Shown: one piece after another, positions 20,710 to 29,739 of the stretch
Numbering within the stretch: the first letter of the stretch is position 1
Layout: every line of letters starts with the position of its first letter
Assembly (NCBI GenBank): GCA_040758375.1
Contig: JBFLWE010000010.1
Location: 1-64,000, forward strand
From: CAMLIZ01 sp040758375
GTDB taxonomy: Bacteria > Pseudomonadota > Gammaproteobacteria > Burkholderiales > Burkholderiaceae_C
Length of the DNA stretch: 64,000 nt
Direction: 5' to 3'
Translations under genes and position numbers: made by a program
The notes under the pieces: generated by a model
Seen by the model: the letters and a program-made list of their open reading frames with translations, nothing else
Database searches by the model: none
What the model was told of the DNA's origin: nothing

Positions 20710-21417
20710 TCAGCGCACCGCGGATTCCACCGCCTCCATCGGGCTGTGGCGCACATCGGCACCCTTGACGATGTAGATGATGATTTCCGCCAGGTTCTTG
20801 GCATGGTCGCCCACGCGCTCGATCGCCTTGGCCACGAACACCAGGTCGATGCTGGCCGAGATGGTGCGCGGGTCTTCCATCATGTAGGTGATCAGCTTGC
20901 GCAGCAGTCCGTCGAACTCCTGGTCGATCTGGTCGTCCTGTTTCAGCACCTCGAGCGCGCGCTCGGTGTCCAGGCGCGCAAACGCGTCGAGCGCCTTGCG
21001 CAACTGCTTGGTCGCCAGCTCGGCCTCGAACGCGAGGTCTGCCACCGGCAGGCGCAGCCGGCTGGAAACGCCGGCGTTGAGCAGCCGCTGCACGGTGCGC
21101 GCGATGCGCGCAGCCTCGTCGCCGATGCGCTCGAGGTTGGTGATGGTCTTGGACACCGCAATCAGCAAACGCAGGTCGCGCGCCGTGGGCTGGCGGCGCG
21201 CGATGATCGTCGAAAGATCGCGGTCGATCTCCACTTCCATCGTGTTGACGCGCTCCTCGGTCTCCAGCACCTGGCTGGCGGTTTCGCCGCTGAAGTTGGA
21301 CAAGGCGTACACCGCCTGCGCCACCTGCGACTCGACGACGCCGCCCATTTCGAGCACGCGGGTGGAGATGGCGCTCAGCTCGGCGTCGAACTGTGTGGAC
21401 AGATGCTTCTCGGACAT
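20710..21417 (-). CDS. phoU: Phosphate transport regulator PhoU
   Basis: A 235-residue cytoplasmic protein made of two repeats of a three-helix bundle. Each repeat has the metal-binding E/DxxxD pattern (ETEERVNTMEVEIDRD; ERVGDHAKNLAE). PhoU links the PstSCAB transporter to PhoR and keeps the Pho response off when phosphate is plentiful. It lies 14 bp after pstB in the operon. Confidence 0.96.
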   Translation of the reverse strand: MSEKHLSTQFDAELSAISTRVLEMGGVVESQVAQAVYALSNFSGETASQVLETEERVNTMEVEIDRDLSTIIARRQPTARDLRLLIAVSKTITNLERIGDEAARIARTVQRLLNAGVSSRLRLPVADLAFEAELATKQLRKALDAFARLDTERALEVLKQDDQIDQEFDGLLRKLITYMMEDPRTISASIDLVFVAKAIERVGDHAKNLAEIIIYIVKGADVRHSPMEAVESAVR

Positions 21418-21431
21418 GATGAAAGCTCCCG

Positions 21432-22217
21432 TCAGCCGAAGCGGCCGGTGATGTAGTCCTCAGTCTCCCGCTTCTTCGGCTTCATGAAAAGCTCCGAAGT
21501 GGGCCCGAACTCGATCAGGTCGCCGAGGTACATGTAGGCCGTGTAGTCGGAGCAGCGGGCGGCCTGCTGCATGTTGTGGGTGACGATGACCACCGTGTAG
21601 TCGGTCTTGAGCTCGTGGATCAGCTCCTCGATCTTGCCGGTGGAGATGGGGTCCAGCGCCGAGCAAGGCTCGTCGAGCAGCAGCACCTCGGGCTTGATCG
21701 CGATGCCGCGCGCGATGCACAGGCGTTGCTGCTGGCCGCCCGAGAGACCGGAGCCGATCTGGTCGAGCTTGTCCTTCACCTCGTCCCATAGCGCAGCCTT
21801 CTTCAGCGCCCACTCCACGCGCTCGTCCATTTCCACGCGTGGCAGGTTCTCGAACAGTCGCACGCCGAAGGCGATGTTGTCGTAGATCGACATCGGAAAC
21901 GGCGTGGGCTTCTGGAACACCATGCCGACCTTGGCGCGGATCAGGCTCACGTCGAGCTTGGAGCGCAGGATGTTCTCGCCGTCGAGCAGGATCTCGCCTT
22001 CGGCTCGCTGCTCGGGGTACAGCTCGAACATGCGGTTGAAGGTGCGCAGCAGCGTGGACTTGCCGCAGCCCGAAGGTCCGATGAAGGCCGTGACTTTGCG
22101 CTCGGGAATGTCGAGGTTGATGTGCTTGAGCGCGTGGAAGCTGCCGTAGTAGAAGTTGAGGTCGCGCACCGAGAGCTTGGCGCTTTCGGTCACGGGGGTC
22201 TTCACCGCGGTGTCCAT
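21432..22217 (-). CDS. pstB: Phosphate ABC transporter ATP-binding protein PstB
   Basis: A 261-residue ABC ATPase that drives high-affinity phosphate uptake. Walker A is GPSGCGKSTLLRTFNRM, the signature is LSGGQQQRLCIARG, Walker B is EVLLLDEPCSALDP, and the H-loop is VIVTHNMQQAAR. It follows pstA by 10 bp. Confidence 0.98.
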   Translation of the reverse strand: MDTAVKTPVTESAKLSVRDLNFYYGSFHALKHINLDIPERKVTAFIGPSGCGKSTLLRTFNRMFELYPEQRAEGEILLDGENILRSKLDVSLIRAKVGMVFQKPTPFPMSIYDNIAFGVRLFENLPRVEMDERVEWALKKAALWDEVKDKLDQIGSGLSGGQQQRLCIARGIAIKPEVLLLDEPCSALDPISTGKIEELIHELKTDYTVVIVTHNMQQAARCSDYTAYMYLGDLIEFGPTSELFMKPKKRETEDYITGRFG

Positions 22218-22227
22218 GGTGGGTCTC

Positions 22228-23118
22228 TCAGGTCTTGTTGCGGAACAGCACCCGCGCCAGGATGTTCAGCGCCAGCACGCCCAGGGTGATGAGGAACACG
22301 CCCGCCCAGGCGAGCTTCTGCCAGTTTTCGTAGGGGCTCATCGCGAACTTGAAGATGGTCACCGGCAGGCTGGCCATGGGCTCGAAGAGGTCGCTGGTCC
22401 AGAACTGGTTGGACAGCGCCGTGAACAGCAGCGGCGCGGTCTCGCCGGCCACGCGGGCCAGCGCCAGCAGCACCCCTGTGACCACGCCGGCCCGCGAGGC
22501 CTTCAACGTGATCGCGAGGATCACCTTCCACTTCGGCGTGCCCAGCGCATAGGCCGCCTCGCGCAGCGCATTGGGCACCAGCGTCAGCATGTTCTCGGTG
22601 GTGCGGATGACCACCGGAATGACGATCAACGCCAGCGCCAGCACGCCGGCAAAGCCCGAGAAGGTCTTCATGCGCGCCACGACCACCGTGTAGATGAACA
22701 AGCCGATCACGATCGAAGGCGCCGGCAGCAGGATGTCGTTGATGAAGCGGGTGGTGCGACCGAGCCAGCTGCGCTGGCCGTATTCGGCCAGGTACACGCC
22801 GGCCATGATGCCCACCGGGGTGCCGATGGCGGTGGCCAGCGCCACCATCAGCAGCGAACCGAAGATCGCGTTGGCGAGGCCGCCTTCTTCCTGCGGCGCC
22901 GGCGTCATCTGCGTGAAGGTGGCGAGCGCCAGGCCGCCCACGCCCAGACGCACGGTTTCGAACAGGATCCACACCAGCCAGAACACGCCGAAGGCCATGG
23001 CTGCAAGCGCCAGGGCGAGCGCGACGCGGTTCACGCGCTTGCGCCGGCGGTGCATGGCCAGGCGCGACTCGTCGAAAGCCAGCGCGGTGCCGGTGTGGGT
23101 GCCCATGGAAGAGCTCAT
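22228..23118 (-). CDS. pstA: Phosphate ABC transporter permease PstA
   Basis: A 296-residue inner-membrane permease with six predicted membrane helices and the EAA-type loop (EAAYALGTPKWKVILAITLKAS) that docks PstB. The ATG at 23118 (MSSSMGTHTG) overlaps the pstC stop by 4 bp (ATGA); the frame is open further upstream but that part is a shadow of pstC. Confidence 0.96.
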   Translation of the reverse strand: MSSSMGTHTGTALAFDESRLAMHRRRKRVNRVALALALAAMAFGVFWLVWILFETVRLGVGGLALATFTQMTPAPQEEGGLANAIFGSLLMVALATAIGTPVGIMAGVYLAEYGQRSWLGRTTRFINDILLPAPSIVIGLFIYTVVVARMKTFSGFAGVLALALIVIPVVIRTTENMLTLVPNALREAAYALGTPKWKVILAITLKASRAGVVTGVLLALARVAGETAPLLFTALSNQFWTSDLFEPMASLPVTIFKFAMSPYENWQKLAWAGVFLITLGVLALNILARVLFRNKT

Positions 23119-24137
23119 GCCTTGCTCCCCTCGCCCTTCTTCAGCTGCGCCAGCAAGACCTTGGACAGCGACAGCACGACGAAGGTGATGAAGAACAGCA
23201 CCAGGCCCAGGTAGATCAGCGACGCCTGGTGCAGCCCGTCCCCGGCTTCGGCGAATTCGTTGGCCAGCGCCGAGGTGATGCTGTTGGCCGGCTCGAACAG
23301 CGAGATCGAGTTGAGCTGGTTCATGTTGCCGATGACGAAGGTCACCGCCATGGTCTCGCCCAGCGCGCGACCCAGCCCCAGCATGATGCCGCCGATCACG
23401 CCCGTCTTGGTGTACGGCAGCACCACCCGCCACACCACTTCCCAGGTCGTGGAGCCCAGGCCGTAGGCCGACTCCTTGAGCATCGCCGGCGTGACCTCGA
23501 ACACGTCGCGCATCACCGAGGCGATGAAGGGAATGATCATGATGGCCAGGATGATGCCTGCCGACAGCAGGCCAATGCCCACGGGCGGGCCGGCAACCAG
23601 GGTGCTCAGCACGGGCACGTCGGCAAACGCCGCCTGCAGCGGCTGCTGCACCCAGGTGGCCAGCAGCGGGCCGAACACCAGCAGGCCCCACATGCCGTAC
23701 ACGATGGAAGGCACGGCGGCCAGCAGCTCGATGGCGATGCCCAGCGGCCGCTTCAGCCAGGCCGGAGACAGCTCGGTGAGGAACAGCGCGATGCCGAAGC
23801 TCACCGGCACCGCGATCACCAGCGCGATCAGCGAGGTGACCAGGGTGCCGTAGATCATCACCAAACCGCCGTAGCGGTCTTGCACCGGATCCCACTCGCT
23901 GCGCCAGAGGAAGCTCAGTCCGTATTCGCTGATGGCCGGGGCCGCGCCCACCGCAAGCGACACCAGAATGCCGGCCAGCAGCGACAGCGTCAGCAGCGCC
24001 GCCGCATGGGCCAGCAACGCGAACAGACGGTCCGGCCAGCGCGACACGCTGCGCGCCGGGCCGGGACCGCCGGTGAAACCGGCACGATCCATGACTGCGT
24101 TCTCGGTATGGGAAGGCGCAGGGAGTGTAGCGGTCAC
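23115..24137 (-). CDS. pstC: Phosphate ABC transporter permease PstC
   Basis: A 340-residue inner-membrane permease, partner of PstA. Six membrane helices follow a roughly 35-residue cytoplasmic N-terminus. The coupling loop reads ESAYGLGSTTWEVVWRVVLP and is followed by GLGRALGETMAV, both characteristic. A 46-bp gap separates it from pstS. Confidence 0.97.
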   Translation of the reverse strand: MTATLPAPSHTENAVMDRAGFTGGPGPARSVSRWPDRLFALLAHAAALLTLSLLAGILVSLAVGAAPAISEYGLSFLWRSEWDPVQDRYGGLVMIYGTLVTSLIALVIAVPVSFGIALFLTELSPAWLKRPLGIAIELLAAVPSIVYGMWGLLVFGPLLATWVQQPLQAAFADVPVLSTLVAGPPVGIGLLSAGIILAIMIIPFIASVMRDVFEVTPAMLKESAYGLGSTTWEVVWRVVLPYTKTGVIGGIMLGLGRALGETMAVTFVIGNMNQLNSISLFEPANSITSALANEFAEAGDGLHQASLIYLGLVLFFITFVVLSLSKVLLAQLKKGEGSKA

Positions 24138-24183
24138 GGAGTGCTTCCCTCTCTGGCGGCGGTTCGCGTGGCCGTTCAGCGCG

Positions 24184-25221
24184 TCACTTGTAGACCACCG
24201 CCTTGCCGGAGGCGTCCTTCACCTCGGCCCACTGCTTGCGCACCAGCGCCTTCACGCTGTCGGGCAGCGGCACGTATTCCAGCCCGGCGGCCATCGCGTC
24301 GCCATTGGCATAGGCCCAGTCGAAGAACTTGAGCACCGCCGCGCCCTGTGCAGGCTTCTCCTGCTGCTTGTGCACCAGGATGAACGTGGCGCCGCTGATC
24401 GGCCAGGCGTCCTTGCCGGGCTGCTCGGTCAGCACCTGGTAGAAGCTCTTGCTCCAATCCGCGCCGGCGGCAGCGGCCTTGAAGTTGGCATCGTCCGGCG
24501 CGACGAAGTTGCCGTCCTTGTTCTTCAACAGCACGTGCGCCATCTTGTTCTGCTTGGCGTAGGCGTATTCCACGTAGCCGATCGAGTTGGGCAGGCGCTG
24601 CACGTACGAGGACACGCCCTCGTTGCCCTTGCCGCCCGCGCCGGCGGGCCAGTTCACCGCCGTGCCCTCGCCCACCTTGGCCTTCCATTCCGGATTGACC
24701 TTCGACAGGTAGTTGGTGAAGATGAAGGTGGTCCCGGAGCCGTCGGCCCGGCGCACCGGCGAGATGGCCGCGTCGGGCAACGCCACGCCGGGGTTCAGGC
24801 CCGTGATGGCCGGGTCGTTCCACTTGGTGATCTTGCCCAGGTAGATATCCCCCAGCACCTGGCCCGTGAGCTTGATCTGGCCGGGCTGGATGCCCTTGAT
24901 GTTGACCACCGGCACCACACCGCCGATCACGGTGGGGAATTGCAGCAGGCCGTTCTTGGCCAGATCCTCGTCCTTCAGCGGCATGTCGGAAGCGCCGAAA
25001 TCCACCGTCTTGGCGCCGATCTGCTTGATGCCGGCGCCGGAACCCACCGATTGGTAGTTGACCTTGGCGCCCGTGGCCTTGTGGTAGGCATCGGCCCACT
25101 TGGCATACACCGGGGCCGGGAAGGTGGCGCCCGCGCCGGTGACATCCTCGGCGAAAGACAGGCCTGCCGAGGCCGTCAAGGCGGTGGCAACCAGCAGGGA
25201 ACGAGTCGAGAACAGGGTCAT
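24184..25221 (-). CDS. pstS: Periplasmic phosphate-binding protein PstS
   Basis: A 345-residue high-affinity phosphate receptor. A Sec signal peptide (MTLFSTRSLLVATALTASAGLSFA) precedes the mature start EDVTGAGATFPAPVYAKW. Phosphate-contacting segments are visible: GAGATFP, YQSVGSGAGIKQ, DFGASDMPL and RADGSGTTFIFT. The ATG at 25221 gives the proper signal peptide; the longer frame to 25308 runs through the Pho box and is rejected. First gene of the operon, so expression should rise strongly under phosphate limitation. Confidence 0.97.
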   Translation of the reverse strand: MTLFSTRSLLVATALTASAGLSFAEDVTGAGATFPAPVYAKWADAYHKATGAKVNYQSVGSGAGIKQIGAKTVDFGASDMPLKDEDLAKNGLLQFPTVIGGVVPVVNIKGIQPGQIKLTGQVLGDIYLGKITKWNDPAITGLNPGVALPDAAISPVRRADGSGTTFIFTNYLSKVNPEWKAKVGEGTAVNWPAGAGGKGNEGVSSYVQRLPNSIGYVEYAYAKQNKMAHVLLKNKDGNFVAPDDANFKAAAAGADWSKSFYQVLTEQPGKDAWPISGATFILVHKQQEKPAQGAAVLKFFDWAYANGDAMAAGLEYVPLPDSVKALVRKQWAEVKDASGKAVVYK

Positions 25222-25274
25222 GGTCGCGCCTTTCGATTGGCTTGCATCGATGGCCGCGATCGTAGGCAACGCAT

Positions 25275-25303
25275 GTGACAGCAACGTGACACGTGATGAC
25301 AGT
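25275..25303 (-). promoter_or_regulatory. Pho box upstream of pstS
   Basis: On the minus strand three direct repeats occur: TGTCAT, TGTCAC and TGTCAC (plus-strand gtgaca at 25275 and 25286, atgaca at 25296) with 10-11 bp periodicity, in the form CTGTCAT-N4-TGTCAC. This is the arrangement bound by PhoB. It lies 54-82 bp before the pstS ATG. Confidence 0.75.
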
Positions 25304-25346
25304 GGCAAGAGCCCGTCATCCGCACGTCACCCAACCGTCATGAAGC

Positions 25347-25372
25347 AAAAAAACGGGGCATGGCGCCCCGTC
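25347..25372 (-). terminator. Intrinsic terminator downstream of glmM
   Basis: On the minus strand ACGGGGCGCCATGCCCCGT forms a hairpin followed by seven T residues. It ends the glmM transcript before the pst promoter region. Confidence 0.85.
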
Positions 25373-25415
25373 GTTCGATGTCACCAGGCCAGCGCTCGAG
25401 CCGCGCGCCCGCGGT

Positions 25416-26747
25416 TCAGGCGTTGACCGCGTCCGCGAGCTGCTGGGCGCAGCGCTTCGCGACCTGCGCATCCCGCGCTTCCACCATCACCCGCAGCACC
25501 GGCTCGGTGCCCGAAGGCCGTATCAGCACACGGCCGGCGTCGCCCAGTTCGCCGGCCACCGCCTCCTGCGCCTTGGCAAGCGCGCGGCTGTTCTTCCAGT
25601 CGGTACCGTCCGCCAGACGAACATTGATCAAGGTCTGCGGGAACAGCGCCACCCCCTCCAGCAACTGCGCCAGGCTGCGCCCGCTGCGGGTCACGGCCTG
25701 CAGCACCTGCAGCGCGCTCACGATCCCGTCGCCGGTGGTGTGCTTGTCCAGAGCCAGCAAGTGGCCCGAGCCTTCGCCCCCCAGCAGCCATCGGCGGGCG
25801 GTCAGCTCTTCCAGCACATAGCGGTCGCCGACCTTTGCACGCACCAGCTGCACGTCGCGTTCGCGCAGCGCCACTTCGATGGCCATGTTGGTCATCAGGG
25901 TGCCCACGGCCCCCTCCACCCGTTGACCTTGCGCCAGCCGGTCGGCCACCATCACATACAAGAGCTCGTCGCCGTTGAACAGCCGCCCCTCGCCGTCCAC
26001 CATCTGCAGCCGGTCGGCGTCGCCGTCGAGCGCGATGCCGTAGTCGGCGCCCGTCTCCTTGACCTTCTGCACCAGCGCGGCCGGGGCAGTGGCGCCCACG
26101 CCGGCGTTGATGTTCAGGCCGTCAGGGCTGCAGCCGATGCAGCCGACTTCGGCGCCGAGTTCGTGAAAGACGTCGGGCGCCACGTGGTAGGCCGCGCCGT
26201 GCGCACCGTCCACCACCAGCTTCAGGCCCTTGAGCGTGAGCTCACCGCCGACGGTGCTCTTGCAGAACTCGATGTAGCGGCCGCGCGCATCATCGATGCG
26301 GCGCACCTTGCCCAGGCCGGCCGAATCGACCCACTGCGGCGGTTCCCGCAGCGCCGCCTCGACCGCAAGCTCCCACTCGTCCGGCAGCTTCTCGCCTCGG
26401 GAGGAGAAGAACTTGACACCGTTGTCGCCATACGGGTTGTGCGAGGCGCTGATCACCACGCCCAGGTCCAGCCGCAGCGCGCGCGTGAGGTACGCCACCC
26501 CGGGCGTCGGCAGCGGGCCTGTCATCATGACATCCACGCCTGCCGAGGCGAAGCCTGCCTCGAGCGCAGACTCGATCATGTAGCCCGAGATGCGCGTGTC
26601 CTTGCCGATCAGCACGCTGGCCTTCGGGGACGACCGCTTGAGCACGCGGCCCACCGCATGCCCCAGGCGAAGCATGAAGTCGGGGGTGATCGGGGCTTGC
26701 CCGACCGTGCCTCGAATGCCGTCGGTGCCGAAGTAGGTTCTGCTCAT
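25416..26747 (-). CDS. glmM: Phosphoglucosamine mutase
   Basis: A 443-residue enzyme converting glucosamine-6-phosphate to glucosamine-1-phosphate for peptidoglycan and LPS. The active serine lies in ISASHNPYGDNGVKFF, the metal loop is DGDADR, the sugar loop is GEGSGH and the phosphate-binding loop is RPSGTEPVLRVMVE. The start MSRTYFGTDGIRGTVG is the family N-terminus. Only 4 bp separate it from folP. Confidence 0.98.
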   Translation of the reverse strand: MSRTYFGTDGIRGTVGQAPITPDFMLRLGHAVGRVLKRSSPKASVLIGKDTRISGYMIESALEAGFASAGVDVMMTGPLPTPGVAYLTRALRLDLGVVISASHNPYGDNGVKFFSSRGEKLPDEWELAVEAALREPPQWVDSAGLGKVRRIDDARGRYIEFCKSTVGGELTLKGLKLVVDGAHGAAYHVAPDVFHELGAEVGCIGCSPDGLNINAGVGATAPAALVQKVKETGADYGIALDGDADRLQMVDGEGRLFNGDELLYVMVADRLAQGQRVEGAVGTLMTNMAIEVALRERDVQLVRAKVGDRYVLEELTARRWLLGGEGSGHLLALDKHTTGDGIVSALQVLQAVTRSGRSLAQLLEGVALFPQTLINVRLADGTDWKNSRALAKAQEAVAGELGDAGRVLIRPSGTEPVLRVMVEARDAQVAKRCAQQLADAVNA

Positions 26748-26751
26748 AGGT

Positions 26752-27597
26752 TCAGGTGTCGTCGGTTTCGGGCAGGCCCGCCGCCTGCCACACTTTCAGC
26801 GCATCGACCGTCGCGGCCACGTCGTGCACGCGGACGATGCGCGCCCCCTGCTGCACCGCAGCCAGCGCGGCCGCCACACTGGCCGCCAGACGCTCGCCCG
26901 CCGACCGGCCGGTGAGCACGCCGAGCGTGGATTTTCGGGACCAACCCACCAGCAGCGGGTAACCGATCGCCAGCAGCTCGCGCTGGCGCCGCAGCAGTTC
27001 GAGATTGTGCTGCGGCGTTTTCGCGAAACCGATCCCCGGATCGAGCGTGATGCGTTCCTTGTCCACGCCTGCAGTCAACAGCGCCGCCGCCTGCTGCGAC
27101 AGAAAGCTCGCCACGTCGGCCACCACATCGTCGTAGTGCGCCTCGGACTGCATGGTGCCCGGCTCGCCCCGCATGTGCATCAGGCACACGCCTGCCCGGG
27201 CATGGGCCACCACCGCCTCCAGGGCGCCCGGCCGCTGCAGCGCGCGGACGTCGTTGACGATGTCAACACCCAGTGCCAGCGCTGCACGCATCACCAACGG
27301 CTCGCTGGTGTCCACCGAGACCGGCAGGCCCAGGCTCACCGCATGCTCCAGCACGGGCAGCACGCGCGCCAGCTCTTCCTGCGGCGTCGGGGCGCGGGCA
27401 CCAGGCCGTGTGGACTCGCCGCCGATGTCCAGGATGTCGGCGCCTTCCGCCTTGAGCTGCTCGCAATGGGCGATGGCCGCATCGGCCTGCACGAAACGGC
27501 CGCCATCGGAAAACGAGTCGGGCGTGACGTTGACGATGCCCATCACCTGCGGCCGGCCCAGGTCGATGCGAAAGCGCGTGGTCTGCCAGAAAGCCAT
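26752..27597 (-). CDS. folP: Dihydropteroate synthase
   Basis: A 281-residue TIM-barrel enzyme that joins p-aminobenzoate to hydroxymethyl-dihydropterin diphosphate in folate synthesis. Diagnostic segments are GIVNVTPDSFSDGG, DIGGESTRPGA, ILDPGIGFAKTPQHN and VGWSRKSTLG. It forms a pair with glmM, the usual ftsH-folP-glmM order. Confidence 0.98.
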   Translation of the reverse strand: MAFWQTTRFRIDLGRPQVMGIVNVTPDSFSDGGRFVQADAAIAHCEQLKAEGADILDIGGESTRPGARAPTPQEELARVLPVLEHAVSLGLPVSVDTSEPLVMRAALALGVDIVNDVRALQRPGALEAVVAHARAGVCLMHMRGEPGTMQSEAHYDDVVADVASFLSQQAAALLTAGVDKERITLDPGIGFAKTPQHNLELLRRQRELLAIGYPLLVGWSRKSTLGVLTGRSAGERLAASVAAALAAVQQGARIVRVHDVAATVDALKVWQAAGLPETDDT

Positions 27598-27611
27598 GGC
27601 GTCAGCAGCAG

Positions 27612-27639
27612 CAAAACGGGGCGCCGCAGCGCCCCGTGG
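27612..27639 (-). terminator. Intrinsic terminator between ftsH and folP
   Basis: On the minus strand a hairpin ACGGGGCGC / GCGCCCCGT with loop TGCG is followed by TTTT. The stem is nearly the same as the one after glmM. It should limit ftsH read-through into folP-glmM. Confidence 0.75.
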
Positions 27640-27657
27640 TGGGAGTCGGAAAACCGC

Positions 27658-29556
27658 TCACGCCGTCGCTGGCGCGCCGTCGGCGTTGACCGGCGGCGTC
27701 GGGCCGCCGGGCTTGGACGACGGCGTCCAGTCCTTGGGCGGGCGCGGCGGACGGCCGTTCATGATGTCGTCGATCTGCTCGGCGTCGATGGTTTCCCATT
27801 CGAGCAGCGCCTTGGCCATCGCGTGGATCTTGTCCTGGTTGTCCTCGATCAGCTTGCGCGCCACCCCGTACTGCGTGTCGATGATCTTGCGGATCTCGAG
27901 ATCCACCTTCTGCATCGTCTGCTCCGACACGTTGACCTGCTTGGTGATCGAACGGCCGAGGAACACCTCGCCTTCGTTCTCGGCGTAGACCATCGGGCCC
28001 AGTTCGTCGGTCATGCCGTAGCGGGTAACCATGTCGCGCGCGATCTGCGTGGCACGCTCGAAGTCGTTGGAAGCACCGGTGGTCATCTGGTTCATGAACA
28101 CCTCTTCGGCGATGCGGCCGCCGAACAGCACCGAGATCGTGCTGAGCATGCGCTCCTTGTCCATGCTGAAGCGGTCGCCCTCGGGCAGCTGCATCGTCAC
28201 GCCCAGCGCGCGGCCGCGCGGGATGATCGTGACCTTGTGCACCGGGTCGGTCTTGGGCAGCAGGCGCGCCACCAGCGCATGGCCGGCCTCGTGGTAGGCG
28301 GTGTTGCGGCGCTCTTCCTCGGGCATGACCATGGACTTGCGCTCGGGGCCCATCATGATCTTGTCCTTGGCCTTCTCGAAGTCCTGCATCTCCACGACGC
28401 GGCCGTTGCGGCGCGCGGCGAAAAGAGCGGCCTCGTTGACCAGGTTGGCCAGGTCAGCGCCCGAGAAACCCGGGGTGCCGCGCGCCAGGATGTCGGCACG
28501 CACGTCCTGGCCGATCGGTACCTTGCGCATGTGCACGTTGAGGATCTGCTCGCGGCCGCGCACGTCGGGCAGCGTCACGTAGACCTGGCGGTCGAAGCGG
28601 CCTGGACGCAGCAGCGCGGGGTCGAGGATGTCGGGCCGGTTGGTGGCCGCCATCACGATGACGCCGAGGTTGGTCTCGAAGCCGTCCATCTCGACGAGCA
28701 TCTGGTTCAGCGTCTGCTCGCGCTCGTCGTTGCCGCCACCCAGGCCGGCGCCACGATGGCGGCCGACCGCGTCGATTTCGTCGACGAAGATGATGCAGGG
28801 CGCGCTTTTCTTCGCCTGTTCGAACATGTCGCGCACGCGGGCCGCGCCCACGCCGACGAACATCTCTACGAAATCGGAACCCGAGATCGAGAAGAAAGGC
28901 ACCTTGGCCTCGCCGGCGATGGCCTTGGCCAGCAGCGTCTTGCCGGTGCCCGGGGGGCCCACCATCAGCACGCCGCGCGGAATGCGGCCGCCCAGCTTCT
29001 GGAACTTCTGCGGGTCCTTCAGGAAGTCGACGAGCTCCTTCACCTCTTCCTTGGCCTCGTCGCAGCCGGCCACGTCGGCAAAGGTGATGGAGTTGTTGCT
29101 CTCGTCGAGCATGCGCGCGCGGCTCTTGCCGAAGCTGAAGGCGCCGCCCTTGCCGCCGCCTTGCATCTGCCGCATGAAGTAGATCCACACGCCGATCAGC
29201 AGGAGCATCGGGCCCCAGCTCACCAGCAACGTGAGCAGCACCGACTGCTCCTCGCGCGGCTTCACGTCGAACTTGACACCGTTGTTGATCAGATCGCCGA
29301 CCAGGCCGCGGTCAAGATACGTGGCGGTCGAGCGCAGCCGCTTGTCGTCGGTGGTGATGGCGATGATCTCGGTGCCGCTGGGACCTTCCTGCAGCGTCAC
29401 CGACTTGATGTGCTTGTTCCGCACCTCTTCGAGGAAGTCGGAATAGGCAATCTGGTTGCCCTGCGTGGCTCCACGGTCGAACTGCTTGAACACGGTGAAC
29501 AGCACCAGTGCGATCACCAGCCAGACAGCGACTTTGGAGAACCATTGATTGTTCAC
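27658..29556 (-). CDS. ftsH: ATP-dependent zinc metalloprotease FtsH
   Basis: A 632-residue inner-membrane AAA+ protease that degrades membrane proteins and regulators such as sigma-32 and LpxC. Two N-terminal membrane helices (about 6-24 and 103-122) flank a periplasmic part. The AAA module has Walker A GPPGTGKTLLAK, Walker B IIFVDEIDAVG and the second region RPGRFDRQ. The zinc site is HEAGH. The GTG start at 29556 has a good AAGGAG upstream. A heat-shock-type promoter may lie at 29626-29654. Confidence 0.98.
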   Translation of the reverse strand: MNNQWFSKVAVWLVIALVLFTVFKQFDRGATQGNQIAYSDFLEEVRNKHIKSVTLQEGPSGTEIIAITTDDKRLRSTATYLDRGLVGDLINNGVKFDVKPREEQSVLLTLLVSWGPMLLLIGVWIYFMRQMQGGGKGGAFSFGKSRARMLDESNNSITFADVAGCDEAKEEVKELVDFLKDPQKFQKLGGRIPRGVLMVGPPGTGKTLLAKAIAGEAKVPFFSISGSDFVEMFVGVGAARVRDMFEQAKKSAPCIIFVDEIDAVGRHRGAGLGGGNDEREQTLNQMLVEMDGFETNLGVIVMAATNRPDILDPALLRPGRFDRQVYVTLPDVRGREQILNVHMRKVPIGQDVRADILARGTPGFSGADLANLVNEAALFAARRNGRVVEMQDFEKAKDKIMMGPERKSMVMPEEERRNTAYHEAGHALVARLLPKTDPVHKVTIIPRGRALGVTMQLPEGDRFSMDKERMLSTISVLFGGRIAEEVFMNQMTTGASNDFERATQIARDMVTRYGMTDELGPMVYAENEGEVFLGRSITKQVNVSEQTMQKVDLEIRKIIDTQYGVARKLIEDNQDKIHAMAKALLEWETIDAEQIDDIMNGRPPRPPKDWTPSSKPGGPTPPVNADGAPATA

Positions 29557-29625
29557 CGCGGCTCCTTTTCCTAACCAAACGACACAGCGACCCGGACTGC
29601 GAATCTGCAGAACGCGCTGCCACGG

Positions 29626-29654
29626 TAATTGGGGGCGATTCTAGTCCACGCAAG
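29626..29654 (-). promoter_or_regulatory. Possible sigma-32 promoter for ftsH
   Basis: On the minus strand CTTGCG and CCCCCAATTA are separated by 13 bp, close to the heat-shock consensus CTTGAA-N13/14-CCCCATNT. It lies about 70-100 bp before the ftsH start. Inferred from pattern only. Confidence 0.45.
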
Positions 29655-29739
29655 CCGCCGGGCCGGATGGCCATGCCCTTCAGGTTTTCGGGTGTTCGGC
29701 AGCATATTGGCGCGGGTAGAAACGGTTTTCGTCGGATTT

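Noticed and set aside
22228..23895. A 555-codon frame that could be read as a fused permease
   Set aside because: The first 259 codons are out of frame with pstC and have no homology; PstA begins at 23118.
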